Shown: positions 6,694 to 15,134, numbered from the stretch's first letter. The stretch: DNA of 31,896 nt from Deltaproteobacteria bacterium (GCA_947483545.1 CANKNP010000011.1:1-31896), one strand, 5' to 3'. The notes: generated from the letters alone by a model not told the origin. Translations and numbers: made by a program.

Positions 6694-7950
6694 CTACTGC
6701 CCGCTCATCAGCCAGTAGACAAGGAAAAAGGCCGTGAGTAGGCCAACGCCAACCAGCCCGACCGGGCGCCCCCACGATGGCTGGGTTCCGGGGGAGCTTC
6801 GCGGTTCGGCGATCTCCGGCCTTTCGTGGCCCGACGTAGCCCCCGGGGTCGGCCTCCCGTACCGAGCGGGGTCCGCGAGGGACCGGCGTGGCCCCTGCTC
6901 CGCCGTCTGGCGCGCCTCCTCCGCCTCCCGGGCGGCGGCCTGGGCGGCGGCGGTGCGCTCGGCCATCGCCACCTCGTCCGCCCGTTGCTGTTCCGCCGCC
7001 CGCTTGCGCGCCGCGACCTCCTCTGCTCGCTGTCGCCCTGTTTCCGCCGCGGCCGCGATCATCGCTCGGGCGGCGGCCTCCTCCGCCGCGCCGTCCGCCG
7101 ATGCCTTCGGCGCCGTGACGGGTGGCTCATCAGGCGTGAGGGTGCCCGCGGTGCCAAGCTGTTCCCGCGCCGCCCGGACAGCGTCGGCCATCTCCTCCGC
7201 GCTCGAGAATCGCGCCGCTCGGTCGTAGCGGAGCGCCCGACGCAACACCCGGACGATCGGCTCCGGGAGCCCCGCGAATGCGCTCGCTTGGTGCTCCGCG
7301 TTGTCCAGGCTGTTGGGCGTGCGGTTCGTGAGAATCGCGTAGAACGTCGCGCCGACGGAGAAGAGATCGGCGCGTTCGTCGGCGCCTGCCGCGTCGAGCA
7401 TCTGCTCCGGAGCTGCGTACCCGATCGTGCCCATGCGCGTTCCGTCCCCGGTCGCTGGGTCGCCTGCGTGCACCTTCGCGATGCCGAAGTCGGCGAGCTT
7501 GAGCTCGCGGTCGCGGGTGAAGAGCACGTTCTGGGGCTTGATGTCGCGGTGAAGCACCTGGTGATGGTGGGCGAACGCCACCGCGATGAGGATGTCGAGG
7601 ACGACGTCGCAGGCGGCGGCAGGGGGGAGGGCGCCTGCCCGGTCGCAGAGGCCCGCGAGGTCCCCGCCGTCCAGCAGCTCCATGACGATGTAGACGTCGT
7701 CGCCGTCGCTCCGGACGTCGAAGATCCGCACGATGTTGCGGTGCGCCAGCTTTGCGATGGTCCGCGCCTCCTGCAGGAACCGAGCGCGAAGATCGCGCCT
7801 CGCGGTGTGCTCGGCAGCGAGCACCTTGATCGCGCACTCGATGTCGAGCGTCTGATCATGCGCGAGGAACACGGTCGCCATCCCGCCCGTGCCCAGGAAC
7901 TCCAGGAGGCGGTACCGCCCGCCCTGCAGCGAATCACCGACGTTTGGCAC
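6694..7950 (-). CDS. Membrane-anchored Hanks-type Ser/Thr protein kinase
   Basis: A 418-aa protein. The kinase domain covers about residues 12-275: Gly loop LGTGGMATVF, ATP-binding Lys42 (CAIK), catalytic HRDIKPQN (D136), DFG at 154-156 and APE at 180-182. Residues about 298-362 are an Ala/Glu/Arg-rich predicted coiled coil, then a Pro/Ser-rich stretch, and one membrane helix at about 398-415 close to the C-terminus. The catalytic domain is therefore cytoplasmic with almost nothing outside. The start is a GTG at 7950 with GAGG upstream; it lies 2 nt after the stop of the outer-membrane-type gene, so the two are co-transcribed. All catalytic residues are present. Substrates are unknown. Confidence 0.93.
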   Translation of the reverse strand: MPNVGDSLQGGRYRLLEFLGTGGMATVFLAHDQTLDIECAIKVLAAEHTARRDLRARFLQEARTIAKLAHRNIVRIFDVRSDGDDVYIVMELLDGGDLAGLCDRAGALPPAAACDVVLDILIAVAFAHHHQVLHRDIKPQNVLFTRDRELKLADFGIAKVHAGDPATGDGTRMGTIGYAAPEQMLDAAGADERADLFSVGATFYAILTNRTPNSLDNAEHQASAFAGLPEPIVRVLRRALRYDRAARFSSAEEMADAVRAAREQLGTAGTLTPDEPPVTAPKASADGAAEEAAARAMIAAAAETGRQRAEEVAARKRAAEQQRADEVAMAERTAAAQAAAREAEEARQTAEQGPRRSLADPARYGRPTPGATSGHERPEIAEPRSSPGTQPSWGRPVGLVGVGLLTAFFLVYWLMSGQ

Positions 7951-7952
7951 GC

Positions 7953-8891
7953 TCAGAACCTCAGCCGCAGATCCAGCACGTGTACGTTGTTCCGGGGCGC
8001 GTCGATCCGCACGCGCACGCCATAGTCCACGTCCGCCTGCTCGGAGATGAACGCGATCCCGCCGGTGACCCACGATCGGGTGTCATTGTTCGCGTAGCCA
8101 GCCCGGAACCCCAGGAACTCCGCGACGCCCACGTTCGCCCCGACGCGCCAGTCCACGTCCTGCCAGCTCCAGGTCTTTTGGATCGGCGCCAGAGCGTTGC
8201 CCTCGATACCGAAATAGCTGCCGCCATCCCAGCGAACGCCGAGCCGAAGCTCTCGTTCAGTGTCTCGAAACTCGTTCTCCAGCAAGTTGGAGATCGCGCC
8301 CGCAAGGGTGAAGGACTCGAGCGGAACAAAGGCGACCGAAAGCCCGAAGTTGAACGCGCCAGCCTGCCCCAGCTCGTCTGAGGTGTACCAATCGTAGCGG
8401 GCGTCCACCGCGGCGGATCCCCGCCCGGGCAGGAAGGGGTAGGCGACGGCCCCGTAGACGCCCTGATGCTCCGTGCCGTTGACGAAGTCCTCGCCATCGG
8501 CCTTCCAACCCGGGCGCTCGGCGGCCCTCAGGGGCTCGGCGTCGGTCAGCCGGCGGTAGCCGAGGCCGAACGCGACCGCGCTCGTCCGCGAGTCCATCGC
8601 GCCAGCCCGCAACGAGAAGTGCTTGTCCGGACCGAGCTCGGCGCCCCCGTAGAGCTCGTAGCGTTCGACGAGGCTGGCGGTCGCGAAGTTCAGTCGGATC
8701 GCCCCGATGTCGTTGGGGTTCGCCACCCCGGTCATGCCCATGCCGGTCGCCCGCGCCCCGATGTCCGCGAGGTCCTCATCCGCGGCCGCGCCACCGACCG
8801 CCGTGCCCCGGGCCAGGGCCGGGGAGGCCCAAAGCAACGATGCCGTGCCGATCAACAGGGGGATCGGGGGGAACGGCTTGCCGGGATACAT
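7953..8891 (-). CDS. Predicted outer-membrane beta-barrel protein
   Basis: A 312-aa protein from the ATG at 8891. A signal peptide is clear (basic start, hydrophobic IPLLIGTASLLWA, cleavage near SPALA-RG). The mature part has alternating, aromatic-rich strands and ends in DLRLRF, with a C-terminal Phe as is usual for barrels. The start of the mature domain (ARATGMGMTGVANPNDIGAIRLNFA) resembles PorV/FadL-like barrel proteins, where a short Asn-Pro-rich segment precedes the strands. The specific role is unknown. It is directly followed by a Ser/Thr kinase gene 2 nt downstream. No Shine-Dalgarno precedes it, but a TATAGT hexamer lies 10 nt before the start. Confidence 0.75.
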   Translation of the reverse strand: MYPGKPFPPIPLLIGTASLLWASPALARGTAVGGAAADEDLADIGARATGMGMTGVANPNDIGAIRLNFATASLVERYELYGGAELGPDKHFSLRAGAMDSRTSAVAFGLGYRRLTDAEPLRAAERPGWKADGEDFVNGTEHQGVYGAVAYPFLPGRGSAAVDARYDWYTSDELGQAGAFNFGLSVAFVPLESFTLAGAISNLLENEFRDTERELRLGVRWDGGSYFGIEGNALAPIQKTWSWQDVDWRVGANVGVAEFLGFRAGYANNDTRSWVTGGIAFISEQADVDYGVRVRIDAPRNNVHVLDLRLRF

Positions 8892-8901
8892 CGAGGGGAC
8901 T

Positions 8902-8907
8902 ACTATA
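8902..8907 (-). promoter_or_regulatory. TATAGT -10 hexamer near the barrel-protein start
   Basis: On the minus strand TATAGT lies 10 nt before the ATG at 8891, with TTGCTA 15 nt further upstream as a possible -35. Initiation would give a leader of only a few nucleotides. Confidence 0.5.
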
Positions 8908-8949
8908 GCCCGACCCCCGGCATAGCAAGCTTCGCCATCTTCGGCCTTC

Positions 8950-8958
8950 AAAGGAGGT
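8950..8958 (+). promoter_or_regulatory. Strong Shine-Dalgarno AAAGGAGGT
   Basis: AAAGGAGGT stands 4 nt before the GTG at 8963 and fixes the start of the DksA-like gene. It is the strongest ribosome site in the window and contrasts with neighbouring genes that have none. Confidence 0.85.
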
Positions 8959-8962
8959 TCTC

Positions 8963-9328
8963 GTGGAAAAGGATCGCACCGAGTTCTTTCGCAACCTGCT
9001 CAACGAGCGTTTGCGGGCGTTGCTGGCTGAGGCTGGCGCCACGCTCGGCGACCTGACGGATGAGAAGGAGAACCTCGCGGATGCCATCGACCTCGCGTCG
9101 ATGGAGTCGAACCGCGATTTCCAGCTCCGGATCCGGGACCGCGAGCGCGTGCTGATCCACAAGATCAAAGAGGCGCTCATCCGCCTCGATGAGGGCGAGT
9201 ACGGCATCTGCACGCATTGCGGCAACGACATCGCCGAGAAGCGGCTGCAGGCGCGGCCTGTCGCGACCCATTGTATCGACTGCAAGACCGAGTTCGAGCA
9301 GCTCGAGCGCTCGTCGCGCGACCTCTGA
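8963..9328 (+). CDS. dksA: DksA/TraR-family zinc-finger transcription regulator
   Basis: A 121-aa protein. The N-terminal half is a predicted coiled coil with the acidic tip motif DxxDxA (D40, D43, A45). The C-terminal half is a four-Cys zinc finger (C83, C86, C104, C107) with the EGEYGICTHCGNDIAEKRLQARP core. DksA proteins bind in the RNA polymerase secondary channel and, with ppGpp, adjust transcription of ribosomal and stress genes. It is shorter than E. coli DksA (151 aa), which is common in this branch; it could be one of several paralogues. The GTG start is fixed by the strong ribosome site. galU follows 7 nt after the stop, so the genes are likely co-transcribed. Confidence 0.88.
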   Translation: MEKDRTEFFRNLLNERLRALLAEAGATLGDLTDEKENLADAIDLASMESNRDFQLRIRDRERVLIHKIKEALIRLDEGEYGICTHCGNDIAEKRLQARPVATHCIDCKTEFEQLERSSRDL

Positions 9329-9335
9329 GCCCGGC

Positions 9336-10220
9336 ATGAGCGTCGTTCGCACAGCCGTTCTGCCTGTGGCGGGTTGGGGTACCCGATTCTTGCCTGTCAC
9401 CAAGGCGGTGCCCAAGGAGATGCTGCCGATCGTCGATCGGCCGTGCATCGCGTGGGTCGTGGCCGAGGCCGTGCGATCCGGGGTGGAGCACATCGTGCTG
9501 GTGACTGCACGGGGCAAGACCGCCATGGAGGACTACTTCGACCGCTCTCCCGGGCTCGAAGCGGCGCTGGAAGCCAGCGGGAAGCGGGAGCTGCTCGGGG
9601 AGATGAAGGCGTTGGCACGGCATGCCACGGTGATCAGCGTACGCCAGCAGGAGCAGCGCGGGCTCGGGCACGCGGTCTTGATGGCGGCGCCGGTGATCGG
9701 GGGCGAGGACTTCGCGGTCATGCTGCCCGATGACATCGTGGACGACGGGATCGGGGACGACGGCGCGGCGCTTCCGGCGCTGGGTCAGCTCCTGACCGCG
9801 CACCGGGATCTGGGCGGGGTGGTCGTCGCCTTGAAAGAAGTTCCCCGCGCGGACACCCGAAAGTACGGCATTTGCGCGGGCGAGTTTTTGCCGAGCGGCG
9901 TCATGCGCGTGGACCGAATGGTCGAGAAGCCGCGGCCGGAAGAGGCCCCCAGCAACTTCTCCATCGTCGGGCGGTACATCTTGCCGGCAGGCATTTTCGA
10001 CCTGCTGCGGGAGCAGGCGCCGGGTGCTGTCGGCGAGGTCCAGCTCACAGACGCCCTGGCCGTTTATGCCTCGCGCGGTCAGGCCCACGGCGTGCAGTTT
10101 CGCGGCGCGCATTTTGACACCGGCAACCCCGTCGGCCTGCTGGACGCCAACCTCCACTTTGCGTCCCGTCACCCCACGCTCGGCGAAGCCGCCCGCGCGG
10201 TCATCGCCAAGTACAGGTGA
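9336..10220 (+). CDS. galU: UTP-glucose-1-phosphate uridylyltransferase GalU
   Basis: A 294-aa protein making UDP-glucose from UTP and glucose 1-phosphate for envelope polysaccharides. The nucleotide-binding start VLPVAGWGTRFLPVTKAVPKEMLPIVDRP is intact. Later family features include QQEQRGLGHAV, MLPDDIVDD, VEKPRPEEAPSN and GRYILPAGIFDLL. Length and order match bacterial GalU. The ATG at 9336 is 7 nt after the DksA stop. The gene ends in GTGA, which also starts the DUF547 gene. Confidence 0.95.
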   Translation: MSVVRTAVLPVAGWGTRFLPVTKAVPKEMLPIVDRPCIAWVVAEAVRSGVEHIVLVTARGKTAMEDYFDRSPGLEAALEASGKRELLGEMKALARHATVISVRQQEQRGLGHAVLMAAPVIGGEDFAVMLPDDIVDDGIGDDGAALPALGQLLTAHRDLGGVVVALKEVPRADTRKYGICAGEFLPSGVMRVDRMVEKPRPEEAPSNFSIVGRYILPAGIFDLLREQAPGAVGEVQLTDALAVYASRGQAHGVQFRGAHFDTGNPVGLLDANLHFASRHPTLGEAARAVIAKYR

Positions 10221-10981
10221 GCCTCCTCCTGGCGTTCGCCCTCGCGGGATGCGCCACTCAGGTGCCCACCCCCGCCCCGCCCCGCAGCGATCCCTCCGCG
10301 GCGTGGCAGACCCTGCTCGCCCGCATCGTCACGACCGACGGCCTCGTCCGGTACGACCTGCTCCGGGAAGATCCCACGGCCCTCCGCGACTTTGTCGGTT
10401 GGATCGCCGTCCATGGTCCGGAGACCGACAGCTACCGACTCCTCGACGACAACCGCCGGCTCGCCTGGCACCTGAACGCCTACAACGCGCTCGCGCTTTG
10501 GGGTGTGCTCCAGGCCGGCCCGATCGCGTCTGTGAAAGATGTTCCTGGATTTTTCTGGCGACAGGCGTTCGCCATCGACGGCGAGCGCATGTCGCTGCAC
10601 ACCTACGAGTCCCGCGTACTCCTCCCGACCTACGAAGAGCCGCTCGTCCACGCCGCGCTGGTCTGTGCCTCGCGATCTTGCCCGCCCCTAAGCCCACAGT
10701 TGTATCGGTCGGCCGATCTCCAGGTGCAGCTGGAGGGCCGGATGCGAACCTGGGTCGGGGCGACCGATCCCACGCGCGCGGCGGTCACCTGGGACGGTGA
10801 CGAGCTGGTGTTCAACCCCATCTTCGATTGGTACCACCGCGACTTTCGCGACTGGGCGGGGGCCGAGAACCCCTGCGAAGCGGTCCGACCCTACGCGAAC
10901 AGCTTCCTCCGCGCGCATCTGGACGCGCCAGGGTGCCCGCACCGGTTCTACGACTACGACTGGGGGTTGAACGAGGGGTGA
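10217..10981 (+). CDS. DUF547 domain lipoprotein
   Basis: A 254-aa protein starting at a GTG that overlaps the galU stop (GTGA). It begins with a very short lipoprotein signal (LLLAFALAGC, Cys near residue 12). The rest matches DUF547: an RYDLL segment, LAWHLNAYNALALWGVL, then VHAALVCASRSCPPL with a conserved Cys pair, and NPIFDWYHRDF near the end. The function of the family is not known; it is often annotated as a secreted or lipidated protein. Its 3-prime end overlaps the convergent methylase gene by 28 nt. Confidence 0.85.
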   Translation: MSLLLAFALAGCATQVPTPAPPRSDPSAAWQTLLARIVTTDGLVRYDLLREDPTALRDFVGWIAVHGPETDSYRLLDDNRRLAWHLNAYNALALWGVLQAGPIASVKDVPGFFWRQAFAIDGERMSLHTYESRVLLPTYEEPLVHAALVCASRSCPPLSPQLYRSADLQVQLEGRMRTWVGATDPTRAAVTWDGDELVFNPIFDWYHRDFRDWAGAENPCEAVRPYANSFLRAHLDAPGCPHRFYDYDWGLNEG

Positions 10982-11835
10982 GCGTCCCCGAACTGCCTCG
11001 ACACATACAACGACTCCACCGTGACCTCCGCCCGCCCGTTCAGCGTGGCCTGAGAGGACCGGCCCACCTCGATCTCCGTGTGGAGGAGTCCTAGTTCGGG
11101 AGGCAGGGCCGCCCCGTAGGCCTTGGCGCCACAACGACCGTCGAAGCTCACGATGAACGGCACGTTCCGCCGGTTCAACGCCTCCAGTGACAGCACAAAC
11201 CGCCCAAGGTCGAGCGACTGAACGTACCGCTGGTCCCTGCTCCCGCTCGTGCCCTGGTACGGGGGATCCAGGTAGACCACGTCGGCGGCGGTCGCCCCCT
11301 CGAGCATCACATCGTAGTCGAGCGCTGCGCACGCTGTCCGGCCCCTCAGGAGCTCATGTGCGCCAAAGAGGGCGGCCCTCATCTTGTCGGGGCGCGTCCC
11401 CTTTCGCCGATGGTCGGGGGACTGGTTGAACCGGCCTTCCCTGTTGAAACGCACGGCGTTCTTGACGCACCTCGCCATCAGGTAGAGCAGCTTCGCCGGG
11501 TCTTGATCCGTGTTGAAGGCGTCGCGGATGTGAAGGTAGTACGGCGCCTCGGTTCCCAGCTGGGCCGTCCAGAGGGCCTGGTACCGGTCAGCCAGATCCG
11601 TCGGATCCTCGACCACCTTCCTCCAGATGCCGACGAGCGGGGCCAGCGCATCGCCGAGGCGGAAGTGCGCCGCGAGGTTCAGATGCGCCGCGGCGAGGGT
11701 GACGGCCGCCGAACCCGCGAACGGCTCGTAGAGCGTGCGGGGCCGAGCTGGGAGCGACCGCAGGTAGTTCGTGATTCGCCCGGCCTGGGAGCGCTTGCTG
11801 CCCTGGTAGGAGATGGGGTGCGGGAGACGGGTCAC
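10954..11835 (-). CDS. D12-class DNA adenine N6-methyltransferase (orphan)
   Basis: A 293-aa protein. The SAM-binding region is seen as PISYQGSKRSQAGRI near the start and FAGSAAVTLAAA near residue 40. The catalytic motif is DPPYQGTSG near residue 190. This order (SAM motif before DPPY) is that of D12/alpha-type enzymes such as Dam. It should methylate adenine in a short site that cannot be read from the sequence. No restriction endonuclease or specificity gene adjoins it, so it appears to be solitary. The GTG at 11835 is the only good start and lacks a clear ribosome site. It is divergent from the lytic transglycosylase, 32 nt apart, with a palindrome between. Confidence 0.88.
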   Translation of the reverse strand: MTRLPHPISYQGSKRSQAGRITNYLRSLPARPRTLYEPFAGSAAVTLAAAHLNLAAHFRLGDALAPLVGIWRKVVEDPTDLADRYQALWTAQLGTEAPYYLHIRDAFNTDQDPAKLLYLMARCVKNAVRFNREGRFNQSPDHRRKGTRPDKMRAALFGAHELLRGRTACAALDYDVMLEGATAADVVYLDPPYQGTSGSRDQRYVQSLDLGRFVLSLEALNRRNVPFIVSFDGRCGAKAYGAALPPELGLLHTEIEVGRSSQATLNGRAEVTVESLYVSRQFGDAHPSFNPQS

Positions 11836-11844
11836 GATAGCGAC

Positions 11845-11858
11845 GTACCATCTGGTAC
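11845..11858. promoter_or_regulatory. Palindrome GTACCA-TC-TGGTAC between divergent starts
   Basis: Perfect 6-bp arms with a 2-nt centre lie between the methylase start (11835, -) and the transglycosylase start (11868, +). The right arm overlaps the TACACT hexamer of the plus-strand gene, as an operator would. The regulator is unknown. Confidence 0.5.
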
Positions 11859-11861
11859 ACT
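11856..11861 (+). promoter_or_regulatory. TACACT -10 hexamer 6 nt before transglycosylase start
   Basis: TACACT, then CCCCGC, then the GTG at 11868. Hexamer, spacing and the C-rich spacer match those before the RNA ligase gene. No Shine-Dalgarno is present. Confidence 0.5.
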
Positions 11862-11867
11862 CCCCGC

Positions 11868-12497
11868 GTGCTCCTCTTCCTCGTCGCCCTCTCGTTCCCC
11901 GCCAAGGCCTCGGACATCTACGTGATCTACGCGGCGGACGGCACGCCGCTGCTCACCAGCTCCCCGCCCCAGAACCTGGACGCTGAGACCCGCGCAGATG
12001 TGTATGAGGACCTGGACGTCTGGTGGCGCGACGTCGTGCCGGGGCGCTACCTCCCGAACGGCGTGCCGATGCCCAACCTGGCCCGCATCACGAACTTGGA
12101 CGTTTACGACACGGCTTTTGTCGCGGCGGGCCGAAACACTGGCCTGCCCGCGGAGCTGATCAAGGCGGTGGCGGTGGCGGAGAGCCGGATGAACCCTCGC
12201 GCGGTCTCGAGCGCCGGGGCGAAGGGGCTCATGCAGATGATCCCCAGCACCGCCGCGCACATGGGCGTGAAGGATGCATTTGACCCAGAGCAGTCGATCG
12301 CAGGCGGTGCCGCCTATCTGGAGAAGCAGGTCCAGACCTTCGGCTCCTACGAGCTCGCGCTCGCCGCCTACAACGCCGGCCCTGGCGCGGTGAGCCGCTA
12401 CGGCGACATCCCGCCCTACGCCGAGACCCAGACCTACGTGGCGCGCGTCATCGGGCTCTACCAGCTCTTCCGCGATACCCGCCCCGTCACGCTGTGA
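11868..12497 (+). CDS. Secreted lytic transglycosylase (SLT domain)
   Basis: A 209-aa protein with a short signal peptide (MLLFLVALSFPAKAS). The SLT lysozyme-like domain covers about residues 80-205: catalytic Glu105 in AVAESRMNP, AGAKGLMQMIPSTA, AAYNAGPGAV and IPPYAETQTYV. It cleaves peptidoglycan glycan strands to give 1,6-anhydro-muropeptides in the periplasm. The N-terminal part contains a YVIYAADGTPLLTSSP segment of the DUF4124-like kind often found before SLT domains. The GTG start is 7 nt after a -10-like hexamer. pgsA starts 6 nt after the stop, so these genes form a run. Confidence 0.92.
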   Translation: MLLFLVALSFPAKASDIYVIYAADGTPLLTSSPPQNLDAETRADVYEDLDVWWRDVVPGRYLPNGVPMPNLARITNLDVYDTAFVAAGRNTGLPAELIKAVAVAESRMNPRAVSSAGAKGLMQMIPSTAAHMGVKDAFDPEQSIAGGAAYLEKQVQTFGSYELALAAYNAGPGAVSRYGDIPPYAETQTYVARVIGLYQLFRDTRPVTL

Positions 12498-12503
12498 CCC
12501 TGC

Positions 12504-13115
12504 TTGGCTGACGAACCCGCTCCCCCGCAACTTGCCGCTTGGTATCGCCGCAAGGGGTTCTGGAACCTTCCGAACGCGATCACGGTCTTCCGGGTGCTCA
12601 TGGTGCCCGTCGTGGCGTACGCCCTTTGGACACGGCCGACGTTCGGATGGGCCGTCGCCTCCTGCGTGCTGTTCGTCGTGGCGATGCTCTCCGACGTCGT
12701 GGATGGTTGGCTCGCGCGCAAATGGGACATCCAGAGCGTCGCCGGGGCGTTCTTGGACCCGTTGGCGGACAAGCTGATGGTGCTCACCGCGCTCGTGATG
12801 ATGATCCCGCTCGGCTGGGTGCCGGCGTGGGTGGTCGTGGTCATGGAGGCGCGGGAGCTCGCGATCTCGGGATTGCGCATGGTGGCCATGAGCGAGGGCA
12901 TGGTGATTGCGGCGGGGAGCCTTGGCAAGTTCAAGACCGCGTATCAGTCTACGGCGATCGGTTTCCTGCTGTGGCACTACCACACCATCGGCATCGACGC
13001 GCACTCGGTCGGCACGCTGCTGCTCTACGTCAGCCTGCTCTTCTCGCTCGCCAGCGCCGCTGAGTACTTCTGGGGCTTCTACCAGTACGGCAAGCGGGTC
13101 CGACCCAGCGCGTGA
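12504..13115 (+). CDS. pgsA: CDP-diacylglycerol-glycerol-3-phosphate 3-phosphatidyltransferase
   Basis: A 203-aa integral membrane enzyme that makes phosphatidylglycerol phosphate. It has the complete CDP-alcohol phosphotransferase motif D64-x2-D67-G-x2-A-R-x8-G81-x3-D85-x3-D89 and the NLPNAITVFRVLMVP start typical of PgsA. Several hydrophobic segments follow. The start is a TTG at 12504, 6 nt after the transglycosylase stop. Its stop overlaps the next GTG start (GTGA). Other CDP-alcohol transferases are possible, but the N-terminal pattern favours PgsA. Confidence 0.92.
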   Translation: MADEPAPPQLAAWYRRKGFWNLPNAITVFRVLMVPVVAYALWTRPTFGWAVASCVLFVVAMLSDVVDGWLARKWDIQSVAGAFLDPLADKLMVLTALVMMIPLGWVPAWVVVVMEARELAISGLRMVAMSEGMVIAAGSLGKFKTAYQSTAIGFLLWHYHTIGIDAHSVGTLLLYVSLLFSLASAAEYFWGFYQYGKRVRPSA

Positions 13116-14671
13116 CCGAGGTCCCGTCCTCTGCGCCTCCGGTGCGCCCGCCGTTCTGGCTCGTGCCCCTGGCGCTCCTGTGCGTGATCCCCTTTCTCGG
13201 CAAGGCGCCCGTCCTGGACGAGGAGAGCTACCTCTGGATCGGCGCCCACCTGAACGCCGCTCGACCGTACGACTGGCTCCGCATCTGGCAGCCCTACGAT
13301 GCCGACGACAGCTTCATCTACGCCCACCCGCCGCTGTACTTGTGGTGGATGGCGGGGATTCACGCCGTCTCCTCGACGGTCTGGATCGAGCGCTTGCTTT
13401 GCGCCGTCCCTTTCGTGAGCCTGTACGCCTGGGCCGTGGCGATTTGGGCGGCCCGCAGCTGTCGCCACCCCGGGCTCGCCGCGGGGGTCTGGCTGGCTTC
13501 GAGCACCGTGCAGCTTGGGCTCCAAGACTCCCTGATGATCGACCTCCCCGCGGTCGCTTTCGTCACGATGGGGCTGGCGATGTACCGTACGGGGCTTGAC
13601 GGCACGGGGATGGGGAGGGCCGGCGCGTGGCTGGGGCTCGCGATGGCGACGAAGTACAGCATGGCGATGGTGTGCGTGCCGGTGGTGCTGCACGCGGTGG
13701 TCTACGGGCGGGGGCGGGCGAAACTGTGGGCGTTGGTCATACCGATGGTGGTGATCCCGTGCTTGGTGGAGGGCGCGGTGTACGGGCTTTACGGGCGGGT
13801 GCATGTCTGGGAGGTCTGGGCGCACCGCGGGGACATCGTGGCTGGGCCGCTGGACGGGCGGCTGCTTGGAACGTTCGCGCGGCTGGCCCTGTTGCCGTTG
13901 CCGATCGTCCTGATTTTGCGGCCGGGGCTCTTTGTCGGTGGCGCCGTTTTGGGCCTGGCGGTGCTCGGAGCGGTCGGCAGCGGCGGGCTCAGCCCCGGGG
14001 AGATCGGCGGGCTCGCGGTCAGCGTCGCGCTCGGGGGTGGAATCTTGGCGCGATCGGTCGCGGGGTTGGCCGGTCGCGACGGGTCTCTGCTCGGCGGTGT
14101 CGTGCTTTGCGTGATCGCGGGGGTCGCCTTCGGGCACAACTACGCATCGGCTCGCTATTTGCTTCCGGCCGCCGCACCGCTGGCGATCTTGCTGACCCGG
14201 TCGGCGGAGGCGGTCCGAGGTGGGAGATGGCTACTCCAGGCGGCGATCCTGGTCTCCGGGGCGCTGGCACTGGCCGTTTCCATCGCCGATTTTCGTTTCG
14301 CCCGAGCTTCCGCGGAGGTCGCCGACCACGCCATCGGTCGGCTGCGGGGGCAGGACCTTCCCGCGGTGAGATTCGCTGGGGAGTGGAGCTTTCGGTACAC
14401 CCTCGAGGACCACCGGATCACCCGCTACCGCCCGGGTGAGGTGCTCCCCGAGGGCGCGATGGTCGTTGTCGCCGGCTGGTCTTCCCCTGGCGAGTTTCCT
14501 CGCGAACGCTGGGAACCCCGCGATCATGTCGAGAGCACCGACCGCTTTCCCCTGCGCGTGATGGGCACGGACATCTCCTTGTACGCCGAAACCCTAGGGA
14601 TCCTGCCGCTTGGCTTCTCGGACGAGCCGCTCGAATCCGCCACGATCTACAGGGTCGGGCCCGGTGGCTGA
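13112..14671 (+). CDS. GT39/PMT-like polytopic glycosyltransferase
   Basis: A 519-aa protein with about ten hydrophobic segments and a soluble C-terminal part. The first loop has LDEESYLWIGAHLNAARPYDW, the acidic pair typical of the ArnT/PMT-like GT-C fold that uses lipid-linked sugars. HPPLYLWWMAGIH and a later YLLPAAAPLAILL block also fit the family. It probably glycosylates a lipid or protein in the envelope; donor and acceptor are unknown. It starts at a GTG overlapping the pgsA stop and overlaps the next gene by 8 nt, so it is in the same transcript. Confidence 0.8.
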   Translation: MTEVPSSAPPVRPPFWLVPLALLCVIPFLGKAPVLDEESYLWIGAHLNAARPYDWLRIWQPYDADDSFIYAHPPLYLWWMAGIHAVSSTVWIERLLCAVPFVSLYAWAVAIWAARSCRHPGLAAGVWLASSTVQLGLQDSLMIDLPAVAFVTMGLAMYRTGLDGTGMGRAGAWLGLAMATKYSMAMVCVPVVLHAVVYGRGRAKLWALVIPMVVIPCLVEGAVYGLYGRVHVWEVWAHRGDIVAGPLDGRLLGTFARLALLPLPIVLILRPGLFVGGAVLGLAVLGAVGSGGLSPGEIGGLAVSVALGGGILARSVAGLAGRDGSLLGGVVLCVIAGVAFGHNYASARYLLPAAAPLAILLTRSAEAVRGGRWLLQAAILVSGALALAVSIADFRFARASAEVADHAIGRLRGQDLPAVRFAGEWSFRYTLEDHRITRYRPGEVLPEGAMVVVAGWSSPGEFPRERWEPRDHVESTDRFPLRVMGTDISLYAETLGILPLGFSDEPLESATIYRVGPGG

Positions 14672-15098
14672 GACGAGCCGCCCTTCCCTCGCGCCTTCCC
14701 TCGCGCCTCAGGTGCGCCCGCCTTGGATCTGGCGCCCCCTCGCAATCCTGCTGATCGTCGCCCTCGGCCTTGCCACGCGGAAGGCACCTGGCTTGTTCCC
14801 GGACGTGCTCGTGATCTACGGGGGCGACACCCTCTACGCGACGCTTTGGGTCCAGCTCTTCGCTTTCTTCGCGCGCAGTTGGTCCATCCGGGTCGTCAGC
14901 CTCGCCGCGCTCGCCACCTGCTGGACCATCGAGGCCTCCCAAGCTCTCCACCTCGACTGGCTCGACGTCCTGCGGGCCACGACCCCAGGGGCCCTCGTCC
15001 TTGGACGCGGATTCTTATGGTCTGACCTGGTCTGTTACGTCGTCGGCGTGATCATCGGGGCCGGGATGGAGCACGCTCTCCGTCGGGGTCCGACTTGA
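14664..15098 (+). CDS. DUF2809-family membrane protein
   Basis: A 144-aa protein with four hydrophobic segments: PLAILLIVALGLA, YATLWVQLFAFFA, VVSLAALATCWTIEASQAL, and DLVCYVVGVIIGAGM. The motif order (GLATRKAPGLFPD, YGGDTLYATLWV, IEASQALHLDWLDVLRATTPGALVLGRGF) matches DUF2809 proteins of unknown function. The GTG at 14664 lies within the end of the glycosyltransferase gene (8-nt overlap). It ends the plus-strand run that begins at 11868. Confidence 0.8.
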   Translation: MAETSRPSLAPSLAPQVRPPWIWRPLAILLIVALGLATRKAPGLFPDVLVIYGGDTLYATLWVQLFAFFARSWSIRVVSLAALATCWTIEASQALHLDWLDVLRATTPGALVLGRGFLWSDLVCYVVGVIIGAGMEHALRRGPT

Positions 15099-15105
15099 AA
15101 TTGAT

Positions 15106-15134
15106 CAAAAACGCGGGGCGCGATTCTGCTAGAT
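15106..15134. repeat. 29-bp exact repeat, copy 2
   Basis: Identical over 29 bp to 6520-6548; it lies 8 nt after the DUF2809 stop. The left flank differs from copy 1, so the ATCTAGCA/TGCTAGAT arms are not preserved, but TGATC (15102-15106) and GATCA (15132-15136) form shorter alternative arms. Confidence 0.85.

Noticed and set aside
10954..11835. Restriction-modification system
   Set aside because: Neighbours are a DUF547 lipoprotein and a lytic transglycosylase; no endonuclease or specificity subunit is adjacent.
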